Shown: positions 44,521 through 57,950 of the stretch, in pieces
How the letters are laid out: every line of letters starts with the position of its first letter
Numbering within the stretch: the stretch's first letter is position 1
Origin: Excoecaria cochinchinensis
Taxonomy: Eukaryota; Streptophyta; Magnoliopsida; Malpighiales; Euphorbiaceae
DNA: 64,000 bases
Assembly: GCA_947683425.1 (NCBI GenBank)
Contig: CANTUQ010000070.1
Span: 7,829,501 to 7,893,500 of the forward strand
Direction of reading: 5' to 3'
Notes under the pieces: generated by a model
Told to the model about the DNA's origin: nothing
Database searches by the model: none
Seen by the model: only the letters and a program-made list of their open reading frames with translations
Made by a program: the position numbers and the translations under genes

Positions 44521-45303
44521 TGTAGGTTCCAAAGACACACAAGAGGGGGGGTGAATTGAGTGTCTCAAAATTTTCTTGCTGTTTTTCTAATGAAACATAA
44601 TTGTTGAAGAATACAGAATTCTGACTTTGAATACAGAAATACAATACAAGTAAGAATCAGATTTTTGTAAATTCTTTTCCAATCTCTAACTAAAAAGTAA
44701 TTTTAGAAATGTGTGTTAGAAATCTGTTGTGACAATTTCAGAATATTTTCTAAGAGATAATTTTGAAATCTCGACTATCAGAATTTTAAAAGCGGAGTTG
44801 TAGAAATGCAGAATATCAGAAAAAAAGAGTAGAAAAACTGACACACATAAATTATAGTGGTTCGGCCAACTTGCCTACATTCACTCCCCAAAATTCACTT
44901 CTTGAGCTTTTCTCTCCACTCTTAACTCTTTTAAGGGTAAGAGTCAAAACCAATATACAATCCTAGATTTGTATATTTACCCATAATTTTTTTTCCAAAG
45001 TAAAATATTAAAACACTTACTAGAATTTTCTTTCTTAGGTTTCAAGCCAATCCAACTCACAATCTTTTACAATAGAATTTCCTCACAAATAATTACAACA
45101 AAAAGCTATAATCAAATTGAGGAGAATATGTAAAGAATGAAGTGCAAAGATGCGGAAAGTAAGATGAACAAATTTAAGCTTTTCTCTTAAGAGGTAGAAA
45201 TTCTTTCCAACTTTTCTCTAACCTTCTAATGAGAGAAAAAAACATGTATTTATACCCAAAAAATCAGCTTTGATCATTTAAAACACAAACTAGCAGTTTA
45301 TAG
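44521..45303 (-). repeat. SIRE-type LTR fragment, reverse orientation
   Basis: Starts TGTAGGTTCCAAAGACACAC followed by GAGGGGGGGTGAATTGAGTG, the inverse of a SIRE LTR end, and aligns in reverse with much of 14110-15465 (the GTGGTTCGGCCAACTTGCCTA stretch near 44858 and on to about 45250). It breaks off near 45303, so only part of the LTR is present. Confidence 0.85.
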
Positions 45304-45304
45304 T

Positions 45305-45486
45305 TGTTCGAGAATTGTTTCGACGGAATATTACTATTTCGTCGGCAATTTTGCCGACGGAAAATAAATTCCGTCGAGAAATTTGCCAACGGTTCAAATG
45401 CTGACGGAAGTCAATTCCGTCGGCAATGACTTTTTTCGACGGAAAATCCTGACTTTTCATCAGGAAATTCGTAATTTCTTATAGTG
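45305..45486. mobile_element. CACTA-like terminal fragment
   Basis: Ends ..GAAATTACGAA-type sequence whose inverse starts CACTATAAGAAATTACG, preceded by repeated CGACGGAA/TTCCGTCG subterminal motifs. This is the layout of a CACTA end. The opposite end is not found. Confidence 0.6.
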
Positions 45487-46215
45487 GTAAGAGAGTATGT
45501 ACGGAAAAAGAAAAAAATAAAATTTAATTCATTTTATTTTGGCCACTGCAGCTTCACTTGAAGCTCCGGTGGTGTCTTTTCAGTGCCAGAAATTGGCACT
45601 GTGCTGTGCCGGTTTCTGGCACCCTAGCCAGCCAGTGATCAATTCCGTTAGATAAAGTTTAGTTTGTCCAACTTTTACAGACGTCAGGCTGAATCCACCG
45701 AGAAAATGGTGATAAAAAAAAGATGGGAAAATTCTGTTATAACCCATATAATTTACAGTGAAAAATTCTTCACAGTAGCAACTGAAAAAATGGGAAAAAA
45801 ATTCTACATGAAAAAAAAGGAATAAGTTATACAAGTGATTATTATGTAAATATTTATATGCATAAGAAAAGGATTCATATATTATACATTTGAATCAAAA
45901 TGCGAATAAAACATATTAATAGAATTTTTCAATAGACTTAACATTATGAAATTTATATTGGTATCAAATTTAGTCTTATAATAAGTCCATATTGTAAAAA
46001 TGGACCGGACCGGACGGTATATGACTAGAAAAATCAGAAATTGAATTCTGTCCGAATGCATTATAAAACATTTAAGTAAAAATACAAAAGAAAACCGTTT
46101 AAACTTGCCAATTTAACCTTGAAACCGACTTACCTGATCCAGTCTGGTTCTTATCTCGCCAAACACGCGTGGCAGCATGGATTCCATTGTGTTTAATTTC
46201 TTTTATTCTTTGTGT
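45487..46215. other. spacer between transposons
   Basis: No recognisable gene. A GCACTG/GGCACC-containing stretch near 45575-45640 has inverted segments but no known element was identified. Confidence 0.5.
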
Positions 46216-46688
46216 TGTGGAATATTATTGTGAAATATTCCTATTTGAATAACTATCTTAAGTTCTAATTAAACTCTAAGTGTACTAGTATCATATTTCT
46301 AATCAAATTCTATTACTAGTTTTTTATGCCTATAAATAGGCTAATTGTGAGTTATTCAACACACCCAAAAAAACTTATTAGATAATATATTCTTCTCATT
46401 CTTTCTTTCCATATTTGTGCTTTTATTTTACTTTTATTTATAACACGTTATCAATACGATAGTTTCAATTGATTATTGGAAGTCGGTGGTTTACGACAAT
46501 CCGGCTCGAATGAATCAAGAGTTTTAATTTACAAGATTGAACGGTAAATCATCTCAAAATTAATTCTATTATTTTATAAATCTACAATGGAGATTATTAT
46601 AAATTAAAAATCTTATATATGTTAATTGTATGGCAACATTTATTTTCATTTGCATGAAAAAGTACCACCACGTGACAATCTTAATAAT

Positions 46689-46692
<4 letters not shown>

Positions 46693-46774
<82 letters not shown>
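46693..46774. repeat. (TAA)n/(TTA)n inverted microsatellite in the copia leader
   Basis: About 36 bases of ATA repeats run straight into about 45 bases of TTA repeats, so the two halves are perfectly self-complementary. Confidence 0.95.
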
Positions 46775-46776
<2 letters not shown>

Positions 46777-46986
46777 TAAATGATGCCATACATAAAGAGT
46801 TGGACATATGCATGAGATACTTAATTTGTATATGTTTAAATGGATTATGAATGTGTTATGAATAATTTAATATTAGCTGCCGAAAATTTATCTACAATTG
46901 CATGATAATTATTATTATTATTATTATTATTTTGGCACTTTACAGTCTAATTTTAATTTTCTATTTTCAAGTGTAGTGTATTTACA

Positions 46987-47685
46987 ATGTCAAATCTTAC
47001 GAAGCTTGAATTTATCGCACTTGATATTTCTGGAAGAAATTATCTGTCATGGGTACTTGATGCTGAAATTCATTTGAATGCTATGAATCTTGGAGATTCA
47101 ATAAAAGAAGGAAACACCGCATCCCTGCAGGATCGCGCTAAAGCAATGATTTTCCTTCGACACCATTTACATGAGGAATTGAAAACTGAATATCTCACTG
47201 TTAAAGACCCATTAGTCCTTTGGAAAAATTTAAGGGAGATATATGAACACCAAAAAACTGTGATTCTTCCTAAAACTCGATATGAATGGATACACTTACG
47301 TTTGCAAGATTATAAAACTGTAAGTGAATACAATTCAACTTTATTTAAGATTAGCTCACAATTAAAATTATGTGGAGAGAATATTACTGATGAGGATATG
47401 TTAGAAAAAACATATTCAACTTGTCATCCCTCGAATGTGCTCCTGCAGCAGCAATATCGAGAGCGTAGATTCAAAAAATATTCTGAGCTAATCTCTTGTT
47501 TACTAGTGGCTGAACAAAATAATGAGCTTTTAATGAAAAACCACCAATCCCATCCAACTGGATCATCCCCATTACCTGAAGTTAATGTGGCATTTTCTCA
47601 AGGCCGTGAAAGAGGTCGGGGAAAAAGGGGTCGTGGTCGTGGTCGTGGAAGAAGAAATGGTTCTAATTTTTTTCCCAAATGCTGA
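46987..47685 (+). pseudogene. copia Gag (UBN2-like)
   Basis: A 232-codon frame with the copia gag pattern: NYLSWVLDAEIHL near residue 18, RAKAMIFLRHHL near 50, LWKNLREIYEHQKTV near 78, YDxI..YN.TLFKI region near 110-125, ending in an RGRGKRGRGRGRG basic tract. Stops at 47683-47685. The following zinc knuckle is in a separate frame (47738-48004), so the chain is broken. Confidence 0.9.
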
Positions 47686-47737
47686 AAACAAAGGTACTAA
47701 TAAGAAATAGAAAGGTGAGGAAAACACTGAAAAGAAA

Positions 47738-48004
47738 ATGCAAAACTACGACTATGTTTGTTTTAGATGTGGAACTAAAGGTCATTGGTCTCGTATATGT
47801 CGCACTCCTAAACATCTAGTTGATCTTTACAAGGCATCATTAAAGGAAAAAGGAAAAAATGATGAAGTAAATTTCTCAGAACCTGTTGATCCTGCTAATG
47901 ATAAAGAATTTTCTTTAGATGTTGATTTTGATGTTTTTCATTTTTTTGAGGATGATAGTGACAAAATTGATCATTTGATTGGCGATGGAAATGTCAACTA
48001 TTAA
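47738..48004 (+). pseudogene. copia Gag zinc knuckle segment
   Basis: CFRCGTKGHWSRICRTP is a CCHC knuckle, followed by the acidic spacer usual before protease. A stop at 48002-48004 separates it from protease. Confidence 0.85.
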
Positions 48005-48151
48005 AATAGTTTTATTCTTGTTATGCATTTTTGCAATTTCAATAAAGATTACTTCTTAATTTTTAAAGTATCTTTTTATTTATTATCATTTTTCTTCTTT
48101 TTATTAAATGATGTTTTGTGTTATTAGATAATTCCATATATACTTGATGTT

Positions 48152-48727
48152 ATGGAGGACGACATATGTTTAGTAGACAGTGGCTCAACTCACACTATTC
48201 TTCGTAACAAAAAGTATTTCTTACAATTAACATTAGCTGAAATTAATGTTAATACAATATCTGGTTCAACAAATATAATTGAAGGCTCTGGAAGAGTACA
48301 TCTTATGTTCCCAAATGGAACACCATTATACATTGATAATGCGTTATATTCTAGTAGATCCCGAAGAAATCTACTAAGTTTTAAAGATATACATTGCAAC
48401 GGTTATCATATTGAAACCACAAATGAGGGAACTATTGAATATCTATATATAACTTCCATAAAATTAAATCAGAAGTTCATATTAGAGAAGTTTTCAAGTC
48501 TCTCAACTGGATTGTATTTCACCAAAATAAAGATGGTTGAATCTAATTATATGCACCGGAAGTGCTCGGATCCTAAAAATTTTATACTTTGTCATGATCG
48601 TCTTAGTCATCCAGGTTCAACCATGATGCGACGTATTATCGAAAATACAAATGGGCATGGATTAAAGGATCAGAAAATTCTTTTATCTAATGATTTTTTT
48701 GTAGTTCTTGTGCACAAGGTAAATTGA
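48152..48727 (+). pseudogene. copia protease and integrase N-terminus
   Basis: CLVDSGSTHTIL carries the DSG active site. GAG-pre-integrase sequence follows (LCHDRLSHPGSTMMRRII near 48590). The frame is lost around 48700, where the CxxC of the zinc domain is expected. Confidence 0.88.
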
Positions 48728-49550
48728 TTGTAAGACTTTCACCATCCAAATTACATTTGGAGTCTCCTGTTTTTTTTCAAAGGATACATAGAGACATTTG
48801 TGGCCCAATTCATCCATCTTGTGGACCATTTCGATATTTCATGGTTTTGATTGATGCTTCAACTCGATGGTCACATGTATGTTTACTTTCTACTCGAAAT
48901 ATTGCTTTTGCTAAACTTCTTACTCAAATTATAAAGTTAAGGTCTAGTTTTCCTGATTATCCTATCAAGGCAGTTCGTTTAGATAATGCATGTGAGTTTT
49001 CTTCAAAGGCATTTTATGATTTTTGTATGTCAATTGGAATTACTGTTGAGCATTCCGTTGCACATATTCATACTCAAAATGGTTTAGCTGAATCTTTTAT
49101 TAAGCGATTACAATTAATTGCTAGACCTATGCTTATGAAGTCATAACTTCCTGCATCTGCTTGGGGATATGCAATTGTTTATGCTGCATCTTTAGTTCGC
49201 ATACGACCATCCACATATCACAAGTTTTCACCTTTACAACTTGTTTTTGATCAACAACCTAATATATCTCATCTTAGGACATTTGGTTGTGCTGTTTATG
49301 TTCCCATTGCTCCTCCTCAATGAACTAAAATGGGTCCCCAACGACGTCTTGGTATATATGTTGGTTTTGATTCTCCATCTATCATTAGATAACTAGAACC
49401 TTTAACCGGTGATCTCTTTAGAGCAAGATTTTTAGATTGTCAATTTGATGAATCAGTTTTCCCTCAATTAGGGGAAGATAAAGATAAAGGGCTAAAAGCA
49501 CAAGAAATTAATTAGAATACTCCAACCTTATCCAATTATGATATACGCAC
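48724..49550 (+). pseudogene. copia integrase core
   Basis: HRDICGPIHP supplies the first Asp, RLDNACEF the second (usual RTDNGGEF changed), and NGLAESFIKRLQ the Glu region. Stops at 49144-49146, 49321-49323 and 49390 interrupt the later part. Confidence 0.88.
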
Positions 49551-49587
49551 AAATCAATGTGAACTTGAAGTTCAAAGAATAATAAAT

Positions 49588-51621
49588 TTGCAGAATACTG
49601 CAAATCAATTACCAGATATTTTTACAGACACACAAAAGGTCTCGAAATCCCATGTTCATGCTGCCAATGTACCTGCAAGATTAATTGTCCTTGTAGGACT
49701 TCCAGCAAGTAAGGTAGCCTCTGAATTTAACATACGCCAGAAGCGTGGTAGACCTATTGGTGTAAAAGATATTGTTCCTCGAAAGAAAAGGGAATTAAAA
49801 AATATTGAAAATGATTCTCCAGAATAGAATAAAAATAACATAGATCAACAACTTCATATTTCCAAAGAAGCAACCCCAGAAGTGGTTTCGGTACCGAAAA
49901 ATTATGAGATCTCATTAAAATATGAAAATATGTGGGATAGAAAAGACATAGTTGTTGATAATGTGTTTGCATATGCAGTTGCTTCTAAGATAATCAATGA
50001 TAATGAGCTTGAGTCTCAAACTGTAGAAGAATGTCAACATCGAAGTGATTGGCTCAAATGGAAAGAACCAATTCAAGCTGAGCTAGATTCACTAGCGAAG
50101 TGTAAAGTTTTTGGACCAGTAGTCCAGACACCAGAAGATGTCAAACCTGTTGGATATAAATGGGTCTTTGTCCGTAAGAAAAATGAGTTAAATGAAATTG
50201 TGAGATATAAAGCACGACTTATTGCACAAGGTTTCTCACAAAGACCCGGTATAGATTATGAAGAAACGTATTCTCCTATTATGGACGCAATCACGTTTAG
50301 ATTTTTGATTGGTTTGGCAACCTCTGAAGGGCTTGATATACATATAATGGATGTGGTAACAGCTTACTTATATGGATCATTAGATAATGACATATATATG
50401 AAAATCCCTGAAGGATTTAAGATGCCTGAAGCATGTAATTCAAAACCCCGACAAATGTATTCAATTAAACTCTAAAGATCTTTGTATAGATTAAAGCAAT
50501 CTGGACGTATGTGGTACAATCGCCTAAGTGAATACTTGGTGAAAAATGGATATGAGAATAATTCCATTTGTCCATGCATTTTTATCAAGAAGATAAATTC
50601 TGGATTTGCTATAGTTGCAGTTTATGTAGATGACCTGAACATAGTAGGGACTCCAGAAGAGATCTCTATTACTGCAGAATTTTTGAAAAAGGAGTTTGAA
50701 ATGAAAGATCTTGAAAAAATAAAATTTCATCTTGGGTTTCAAGTTGAATATTTGCCAAAAGGAATTCTTGTACATCAATCATCCTATATAGAGAAAATCT
50801 TGAAACAATTTTATATGGATAACTCCTATCCATTGAGTATCCCAATGGTTGTTCGTTCTCGTGATGTCAAGAAAGATTCTTTTCGTCCACAAGAAGATAA
50901 CGAAGATATTCTTGGTCCTGAAGTACCATATCTTAGTGCAATAGGTGCACTTTTATATCTTGCAAATAGCACTAGACCTGATATACCTTTTGCAGTTAAT
51001 TTGCTAGCAAGATTTAGTTCTGCACTAACTCGAAGACATTGGAATGGTGTAAAACATGTTTTACGTTATCTTCGTGGCACTTCTGACATGGGTTTATTTT
51101 TTTCCAAAGGAGTAAAGTCAGAATTGGCAGGTTATGCTGATGCTGGATATCTATCAGATCCTCATAAAACTAGGTCACAAACAGGTTATGTATTCACATG
51201 TGGTGACACTGCTATTTCTTGGCGATCTGTGAAGCAAACAATCACTGCTACTTCCTCAAATCATTCAGAAATAATAGCCATTCATAAAGCAGGTCGTTAA
51301 TGTGCATGGTTGAGATCCATGACCTAACACATTAAAGGAGCAAGTGGGTTAGTGATAGAGAACAAGCCAACAAAGTTGCATGAAGATAATGCAGCATGTA
51401 TTTCACAACTCAAAAGTGGCTATATCAAATGAGATAGAACCAAACATATCTCACCAAAGTTCTTTTACACTCATGAACTTATGAAGGAAAGACAAATTGA
51501 TGTTTGCAAAGTTCGTTCAAGTGACAATCCAGCAGATTTGTTCATAAAAACCTTACCAGGTTCAATTTTTAAGAAACATGTGCACAATATTGGAATGCGT
51601 CAATTAAAAGATTTAGTATAA
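49588..51621 (+). pseudogene. copia reverse transcriptase and RNase H
   Basis: RT begins KWKEPIQAELDSL (near 50060), then YKWVFVRKKNE, KARLIAQGFSQRPGIDY, a TAA at 50473-50475 and SLYRLKQSGRMWYNRL. The catalytic box YVDD is intact near 50625. RNase H follows: GYADAGYLSDPHKTRSQTGY near 51130 and HEDNAACI near 51380, with further stops, ending TAA at 51619-51621. A few point changes away from an open frame, but not functional as is. Confidence 0.92.
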
Positions 51622-51986
51622 TTCATTCATTTTTTAGGGGAAGTACCTATGAATATTGTACTCTTTTTCTTTCGCTAAGTTTTTATCCCACTGGGTTTTT
51701 CTTAATAAAGTTTTAACGAGACATGTTCATAGTATATAGTCATCTAAGGGGAAGGTTGTGGAATATTATTGTGGAATATTCTTATTTGGATAACTATCTT
51801 AAGTTCTAATTAAACTCTAAGTCTACTAGTATCATATTTCTAATCAAACTCTGTTACTAGTTTTTTATGCCTATAAATAGGCTAATTGTGAGTTATTCAA
51901 CACACCCAAAAAAACTTATTAGATAATATATTCTCCTCATTCTTTCTTTCCATATTTCAGCTTTTATTTTACTTTTATTTATAACA

Positions 51987-52243
51987 CTTTTTTACTTTTT
52001 CAAGCAAATTTTCATATTAATTCACTCATTTTTACATATTGATACCTCAATTTATTATTTTCATAATTTATTTCTTTAAATTTATCAATTATTAAATTTT
52101 AGTCTATAAATATTAAATATTATTACACTTTAGTTTATTTTGGCTTTAATTTATAATAAATAAATATTTAAATAAAATTAAATTATAAATATATTTACAT
52201 ATAATAAATATAATTTAAATTTATTTTATGTGCATTTTGTGTG

Positions 52244-52287
<44 letters not shown>

Positions 52288-52363
52288 CATAAGATTGAAT
52301 CATAATATTATATGTTACTATGTTAAAATTGTCTTTTTTCCATTAAAATATGATTATTATATT
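51987..52363. other. AT-rich spacer with a (TA)n run
   Basis: No gene. TA repeat at about 52247-52286. Confidence 0.6.
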
Positions 52364-52907
52364 TGAAGGGAAAATAACATGTTATATACATATATGGAGG
52401 TAACATAATCGGGTTATATGCTATCTATCTCTTGTTGCGCAGATACTTTGACGGAAGCATTAACAAGGATCCCTTCTGGAGTCACTGATCTAACTGATAT
52501 CCACGAGAAGAATAACGGCAACTAAACCACAGTTTAAAAGCCTCTTGGAGTGAAAAGCTGGCGACAGGGAAAACCGACAAAGTTTCGGTATAGGAAAAAT
52601 TCTTTTCTTGTTTTCCATTAAAAAACTAAGCCTATTTATAGAGTCACATTCTCCATAATAAGTTAATGCAATATTATGGGAATTAAATTCCCAATATGGC
52701 TGTTACAAAATTAATATGCCATTTACACAATTAATGGGAAGTTACACAACTAAAACTAGTAACTTCCCTTTTCAAATTCCACTTAATTAAGGGAATAACC
52801 CTTAATTAAAGGACCTGATATGGAACTTTTTTCATATCTATGTAATTCCCATATTGATACGGATTCGGGTCCATATATGGAGTCATGGGCATATCTAAAC
52901 TCCATCA
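52364..52907 (-). repeat. 3' LTR of copia element 2 (544 bp)
   Basis: + strand TGAAGGGAAAATAACATG ... CTCCATCA, followed by TCTGCCACTCGC, the inverse of the purine tract, as in element 1. Confidence 0.85.
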
Positions 52908-52919
52908 TCTGCCACTCGC

Positions 52920-54080
52920 AAATGACAGAACGATTTTCAGTCGAGTTCTCCAGTTATACAGACAGATAGATCGTGTGACCAGCATACATCGAGAGTACTA
53001 GTGCTATACACCTGTTAGGGATATATAACGTCTCAAAAAGATGAGATCCTTTTATTCACGTATGCCTAACCCTATATTGCTTTCTCACATTCACTATTTT
53101 AACTCATGATCTCATAAAATAATTTTCGTTTTCACTATTATGTCTCTATTCATAAAAACTATAATAGGCATGCCTGTGAATTACGAAATAATTGAATATG
53201 ATCAAAAGGCTATCTTTCCCTCTTATTAGATGCCATCCATCAAGATTCAGCTCGCTTTTCCAGTTAGGTCCGCCAGGCCGAAATTATTCTATGGCCTCTT
53301 AGAGACTAATTAAGCTAACCACACTGAATCATACTTCAGGGATAAGTTAAGGGTTATAAAGGTCGAAATATAGTAGGGTCTCACAATAGGAAAAGTTGAG
53401 ATCAATATTATTGACTTCCCATCCCATGGTCACATAAGCACACATGGTATAAAATATGTGTTATGATGTTCATTCCTTCCCTTAAAGGAGCGCATGTCTT
53501 ACATTTAAAAATATATTTATATATAACACCATACAGAAGCGTAAGGTTGCGATGTACTGAATCATCCAACTTTAGTCCACTTACTTAAGGACTACTTCTG
53601 GCCTTTTTAGACATAATATGGTAGTTACATTTAACTCACCATGGGATTACATTCAATCCTTATTTGGATCTCAATCCAAAGCATACAACCTTATGTATGT
53701 CTTTATCTTGCACCTTAACAAGACTCATCTTGTAATTTCTGCAAAACAGTACTTTTATTTTGAACTGGCTCTCAAGCAATCTCATATGTTCAAAAATCGC
53801 CTCATCTTAGTCTTTACCAACTCATTGACAAAACTAAGGTAAACACCCTTGTGAGTGGGCTACTTCTCCGTCCAACAAACTCAATCTCAAATAAATAACA
53901 GTAAATGTTTACACATAAATATTTACACTCATGTATTGCCAACACATGAACTTGGTTATTATTCATAAATAATAACGTTAAGGGATTATATTAAAATATA
54001 ATAGTGCCAATTAAATTCTACGTAGACCTCGAGATTTAATGTGTCCCTCAAAACACATCTCTCGTTACAGGTTTACTTAA
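52920..54080 (-). other. 3' non-coding region of copia element 2
   Basis: Aligns with 32413-33590. No coding frame. Confidence 0.7.
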
Positions 54081-57000
54081 TGGAATTGCATGCATAGAAA
54101 TGTACTATAAGTTCACTTCTCCTCGTGAAACAATATCTCTCGTATATTGATACTTAATGTCGATATGCTTAACTCTACTATAAGCTATCAACGACTAACT
54201 ATCTCTATAGACTGTCACTGGTACCTTTGAAGCAGTTACTCTTAAATGGCTTACAAATCATTTTAGCCAAACTGTCTCTTGTACTACAGCTGAGAAAGTG
54301 ACAAATTCAGCTTCCATTATTGATAGGGCTACACAGGTTTACTTCTTGCTACTCACATGAGATGACACTCTTGCCAAGTAAGAATAAAACAACCTGAAGT
54401 GGATTTTCTCTCATCCATATCTCCTGCCCAATCAACATCTCTGTATTCTTTCAATTGTAGATCTTTGCCTCAAAACAGAGAGAATAATCAGCTATAGGTT
54501 TGAGGTATTTAAGTATCCTTTCAACTATTTTTTAATATGCTTCGCCTAAGTTAGATTGATATCTATTTACCATACCCACTGCACAGCACATATCATGTCT
54601 TATATACAACATTGCATATATAAGACTACCCATGGCACTGGCATATGAAACATTCCTCATATGTTCTATCTCCTTCAGCATCTTAGGACATATCTCTTTA
54701 CTAAGAAACTGATTCTTAGTAATAGGGGTATCAATGGACTTGCAGTTTTGCATATTAAATCGTTCAAGGACTTTGTTGATATATTTCTCTTAAGAAAAGA
54801 AAAACCTTATCGAATTCAAGAATGTAATATGCTTGACCCATATCTTTTATCTCAAAGTTGGACAATAACCAATTTTTGATTATATTTACGTATCATTTGT
54901 CATTTTCAGCTATAAGTATATCGTTTACATACAAAATTAAAATGAAAAATTCATTTTTAGAACTTTTACTATAAACGCAATGGTCTTGATCAATCATGTT
55001 GAATCCATTCGACATGATTATCTCATGAAATCTTAAATACCATTGTCTTGAAAACTACTTAAGGCCATAGATTGATCTCTTCAATTTGTAAACCTTATGT
55101 TCGCTGCCTATTTTAATGAAACCTACAGGTTGATCCATGTAGATTTCTTCATACAATTGTCCATTGAGAAAAGCAGTCTTTACATCCATTTGATATAGCT
55201 TTAGGTTCAAACTTACCACTATAGCCAAAATTAACCTTGTAGACGTAAATCTTACAATAGGTGAGAAAGACTCCTCATAGTCAATCTCTTCCTATTGTGT
55301 GAACCCCTTAACAACTAGCCGAGCCTTATATCTTTCGATACTTCTTTCAACTTATCGCTTTACTTTAACAATAAATTTATTTCCAATTGGTTTGTGTCCT
55401 TACGATAGATCAACCAGTTCTCAAACTTGGTTTGATCTCATTGATGCCTTTTCTTCTTCCATTGTTTTAATTCATTTTCCTTAGATGGGCATGAAAGAGC
55501 CTCTTGAATTTTTATTTTATTTTATTTTAGGCTTGTGGGGCAACCAAAAGGGGTTCGTTCGATCCTTTGATCTCAAATCATCGGCATGAAATACTTTTTC
55601 TTTTAGATTTTCGCAGCTTTAAATCTTGATAAATATGTCTCATATATTTATCGTAATTCAGAATGCTCCCACTGAGACCGTGTTCTTTATTCCCACTGGA
55701 GTTAGGAATACCATATTCTATACTCCCACTGGAGTCAAGAATACTCCCATTTAAATCAGGGTCTCGAACATCCGGATCGTTTGGAGGATAAGGGTCTTAA
55801 CCTTCTTCCTTTAACTCTTTCCCACTCGGATGGAGTGATCCTGCTGGTTCCTTTTTCCTGAGTTTCATATAAAGTGAAAACTTAATTCACTTTTCCCAAA
55901 TTTGAAAATTTATTCTCTAAGAATATGACATCTCGTGATCCAAATTCTATCATACTGCCATTTTCTTGCTCACCCATAAAAATGTATCCTTTTAATACTT
56001 TAAAATATCTCACAAAGACACTCTTTTTACCTCTTGGTCCCAATTTATCAAATTTACTTGAGGCATCATGGACGTAAGCAGTACAACCCCAAGGTCAAAA
56101 AATGGCTTAGGTCAGGTTTGTCGGCCAGTCCATATCTCATAAGGCGTGGATGTGACAGATTTGGAGGGCACGCGATTTAAAACATATGTAGCAGTTAATA
56201 GAGCATCTCCCCAATAGGAGATTGGCAAATTTGCCTCTGCCATCATAGATCTAACCATTTCAAGAAGAGTCCAATTTCTCCTTTTCGCAACACCATTTTA
56301 TTGTGGAGTTTTGGGAATGGACAACTGATGCTCAAATCCTTTTTCATCACATAAAACTTTAAATATACCTGAAAGATATTCCTGACCTCTGTCAGTTCTT
56401 AAAGCTTTAATCCTTATGTCTAATTGATTCTCAACTAAGTTCATAAAAGTCTTGAAGCAACTCAATGCTTCTGACTAGTGAGAAATCAAATAGACATGAC
56501 CATACCTAGTATAGTCATCTATAAATATGATGAAATAGTAGGCCTCATGTCTTGCCCTCACATTTATTTGATCACATTCGTCGGAATAAACTAACTGCAC
56601 TGGAAATATGTGGTTCTAGTTCCTTTATCGAACGATTTTATAACTATTTTTCCTTTCTAGGCAATGCTTGTATGTAAGCAATTAAACCTTATTTGAATTA
56701 CCTATTAAACCTACATTGACTAACCGACTCTTTTGGTCTAACCCGATTTGGTTTAATTCTAGCATGCCATATTTTTACATTGTTCTTATAACTATGTGAA
56801 GAGGAAAGAATTAAAGCAAAAACTAGTTTTCTTCAAATAGTCATGGTGCACATCCATAACAATAAAATCATTCAGCATTTAACTAGAACCATAATGAATA
56901 TCATTGAAGCATAAGCATATACTGTTATCCTCAAAATGTAAATTGAAAATAAATTTCAATAAAGCAAGAGAACTCTTAACAAAGGTATCTCGATCCCTTA

Positions 57001-57100
57001 TTACATTGTCCATTAGTTCTGAATCTATCACCTACAAAGGATGAAATTCAGAATTAGATATATAAATTTCACTCACTCTTAAGTCAGAATAGTGTATATG
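54081..57100 (-). pseudogene. copia pol remnant of element 2
   Basis: Minus strand: protease-like VIDS followed by MDN near 57010-57040, integrase region near 56340-56600, RT with YVND in place of YVDD near 54920, and the RT tail GSLIYAMLYIRHDMCCAVG near 54620 with RNase H sequence leftward. Heavily broken; the longest open piece is 73 codons. Confidence 0.85.
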
Positions 57101-57109
57101 TTTGGGCAC

Positions 57110-57950
57110 ATTGCAGTCTTTTGCATAGTATTCTTTCAGTAGGCAATTGAAATATTTCACTCTTGAAACGTTTATCTTATTTTTTCCTTTGAACCTATGG
57201 TGATTCTCTTTTATCTTTTGCTTTTTAGGGCTATTAAGCTTTTTTCCTTATCCTACTTTTGAAGCTTCATTTATTGTTCTAATTAGAACTCATTTTATTA
57301 GAATGAGACTGTGCCATATGCACTTTGACATTGACCTTAATCACTATCAGTTAGTCCTTTTCAAGCTCCAAATGACAAGCGACAACCTTAAATGTCTCAA
57401 TGCTTGTCCGCTTGAGTTAGTTGCATCTTTATATGCTCCTAACTTTTGGGTAAGGAACGGATAACAGTTTGGACCTACTGCTCATCGATCAACTTATGAC
57501 CAACCTCACTAAGCTTCCTAATTCTTTTCATCTCTCATAGATATTTTTGCATCGAATAATCAGACTTCTTCTGATAAGTATCAAATCGATCACTAATGAT
57601 CAAAAAACTTAGTTAGATACACAACTTTGAACTTTTCTTGCAAAGCGATCCACAGATCCATTGCATTTTAATACTTGTGAAACTGCTTAACGATATCATC
57701 ATTTATTGCACTTAGCAAGATGACGTGAACAGTGAAATTCTCTTTTTTATGCCACATAGGCATTTCGGTCCCACCTATGCTGGGATCTAGTACCATTTTA
57801 AGGTTCAGCCATAACCAAACTAAAGGATTCAAAAGCCTCTAGCTCTTCAAGCATACGCTGGATTCTCATACCCCAGAATTCACAATTATCGCCATTCATT
57901 TTAATACCTGTGTTAAGTTCTGCGATAATTGACTTGAAAGCAGTATCCAT
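57110..57950 (-). pseudogene. copia gag remnant of element 2
   Basis: From an ATG at 57950 the minus strand reads MDTAFKSIIAELNTGIKMNG then DNCEFWGMRIQRMLEELEA, the standard copia gag opening. It degrades further on. Element 1 lacks this whole segment. Confidence 0.8.

Larger units (their letters stand above)
46216..51986 (+). mobile_element. Ty1/copia retrotransposon, + strand, structurally complete but mutated
   Basis: LTRs of 230 bp at 46216-46445 and 51757-51986 (TGTGGAATATT ... TTATAACA), about 9 differences (4 percent). The sequence after LTR 1 (CGTTATCAATACGA) is the usual PBS region of this copia group; the purine tract TCTAAGGGGAAGGT is at 51743-51756. Gag, protease, integrase, RT and RNase H occur in copia order. 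I could not find a convincing target-site duplication. Confidence 0.93.

Noticed and set aside
46211..51991. Target-site duplication for the + strand copia element
   Set aside because: The left flank TGTGT and right flank CTTTT do not match; none claimed.
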